From Mixta sp. Marseille-Q2659 (lineage in GTDB: Bacteria > Pseudomonadota > Gammaproteobacteria > Enterobacterales > Enterobacteriaceae), in contig NZ_CALNWY010000028.1 of assembly GCF_940807255.1 (NCBI RefSeq), forward strand, positions 1 through 55,734: DNA of 55,734 nt. Reading direction: 5' to 3'. Below, piece by piece: positions 55,683 through 55,734 of the stretch. Position numbers and translations under genes: made by a program. Every line of letters begins with the position of its first letter. Positions within the stretch are counted from its first letter, which is position 1. The notes under the pieces were generated by a model, which ran no database searches, was not told where the DNA came from, and was given only the letters and a program-made list of their open reading frames with translations.

Positions 55683-55734
55683 GGTAATGCTGCCAACTTA
55701 CTGATTTAGTGTATGATGGTGATTTTAAGGTGCT
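55683..55734 (+). mobile_element. IS1-family insertion sequence, left end (partial)
   Basis: GGTAATGCTGCCAACTTACT and the following GATTTAGTGTATGATGGTG match the left end of IS1 (GGTGATGCTGCCAACTTACT...) with few differences. Transposition proteins would lie beyond the window edge. The element starts in the lacI downstream region, so only its first 52 bases are visible. Confidence 0.88.

Noticed and set aside
1..55734. CRISPR array, rRNA operon or prophage
   Set aside because: No regularly spaced repeats, no rRNA sequence and no phage structural genes were seen.

Overview
The window is chromosomal DNA of a gamma-proteobacterium of the order Enterobacterales. Most proteins are close relatives of Escherichia coli proteins of nearly the same length (MtlA/D/R, SodA, FdoGHI, SelA/B, GlyQ/S, XylA/B/F/G/H/R, LacI). 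The gene order is not that of E. coli, and the mix (ohr-ohrR, a small alarmone hydrolase, fdo next to selAB, lacI near xyl) points to Erwiniaceae such as Mixta or Pantoea. The genus is an inference.

Layout. 1-2.2 kb: the 5' end of eptB (lipid A modification), the organic peroxide genes ohr and ohrR, and a divergent HD-domain alarmone hydrolase-like gene. 2.4-7.0 kb: a 1509-residue protein made of about 13 Ig-like repeats, with no signal peptide and no secretion genes beside it. 7.0-8.5 kb: yiaG and yiaF. 8.8-12.9 kb: the mannitol operon mtlADR behind an array of CRP sites, with a terminator hairpin between mtlA and mtlD. 12.9-15.1 kb: yibL, a VirK/YbjX-family gene and sodA. 15.6-15.9 kb: a small double-glycine-leader peptide gene that looks like an orphan microcin precursor.

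16-26.5 kb is a selenium and formate block: fdhD, divergent fdoG (with an in-frame UGA read as selenocysteine), fdoH, fdoI, fdhE, then yibF and the selA-selB pair that decode that UGA. The matching tRNA-Sec gene, selC, lies at 53.7 kb. 26.7-35.0 kb: yicI, yicJ (broken by one amber codon), glyS, glyQ and wecH.

35.1-38.2 kb is foreign: an IS3-family remnant, an orphan PAAR/DUF3289 type VI secretion effector with its DUF943 immunity gene, a truncated ColE1-type plasmid origin that keeps an apparently intact RNA I gene, and a roughly 260-bp miniature element with Tn3-like ends. 38.2-45.0 kb: a six-gene operon for uptake and phosphorylation of an unidentified pentose-like sugar (periplasmic binding protein, ATPase, two permeases, ribulokinase-type kinase, SIS-domain isomerase).

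45.4-53.6 kb: the complete xylose locus, with xylAB divergent from xylFGH-xylR. 53.7-55.7 kb: selC, a small secreted coiled-coil protein, lacI, and the first 52 bases of an IS1 element where a lac promoter would be expected.

The strongest unusual signals are the RNA I gene carried in the chromosome, the effector/immunity pair beside it, the miniature Tn3-like element, the orphan microcin-like gene and the uncharacterised sugar operon.
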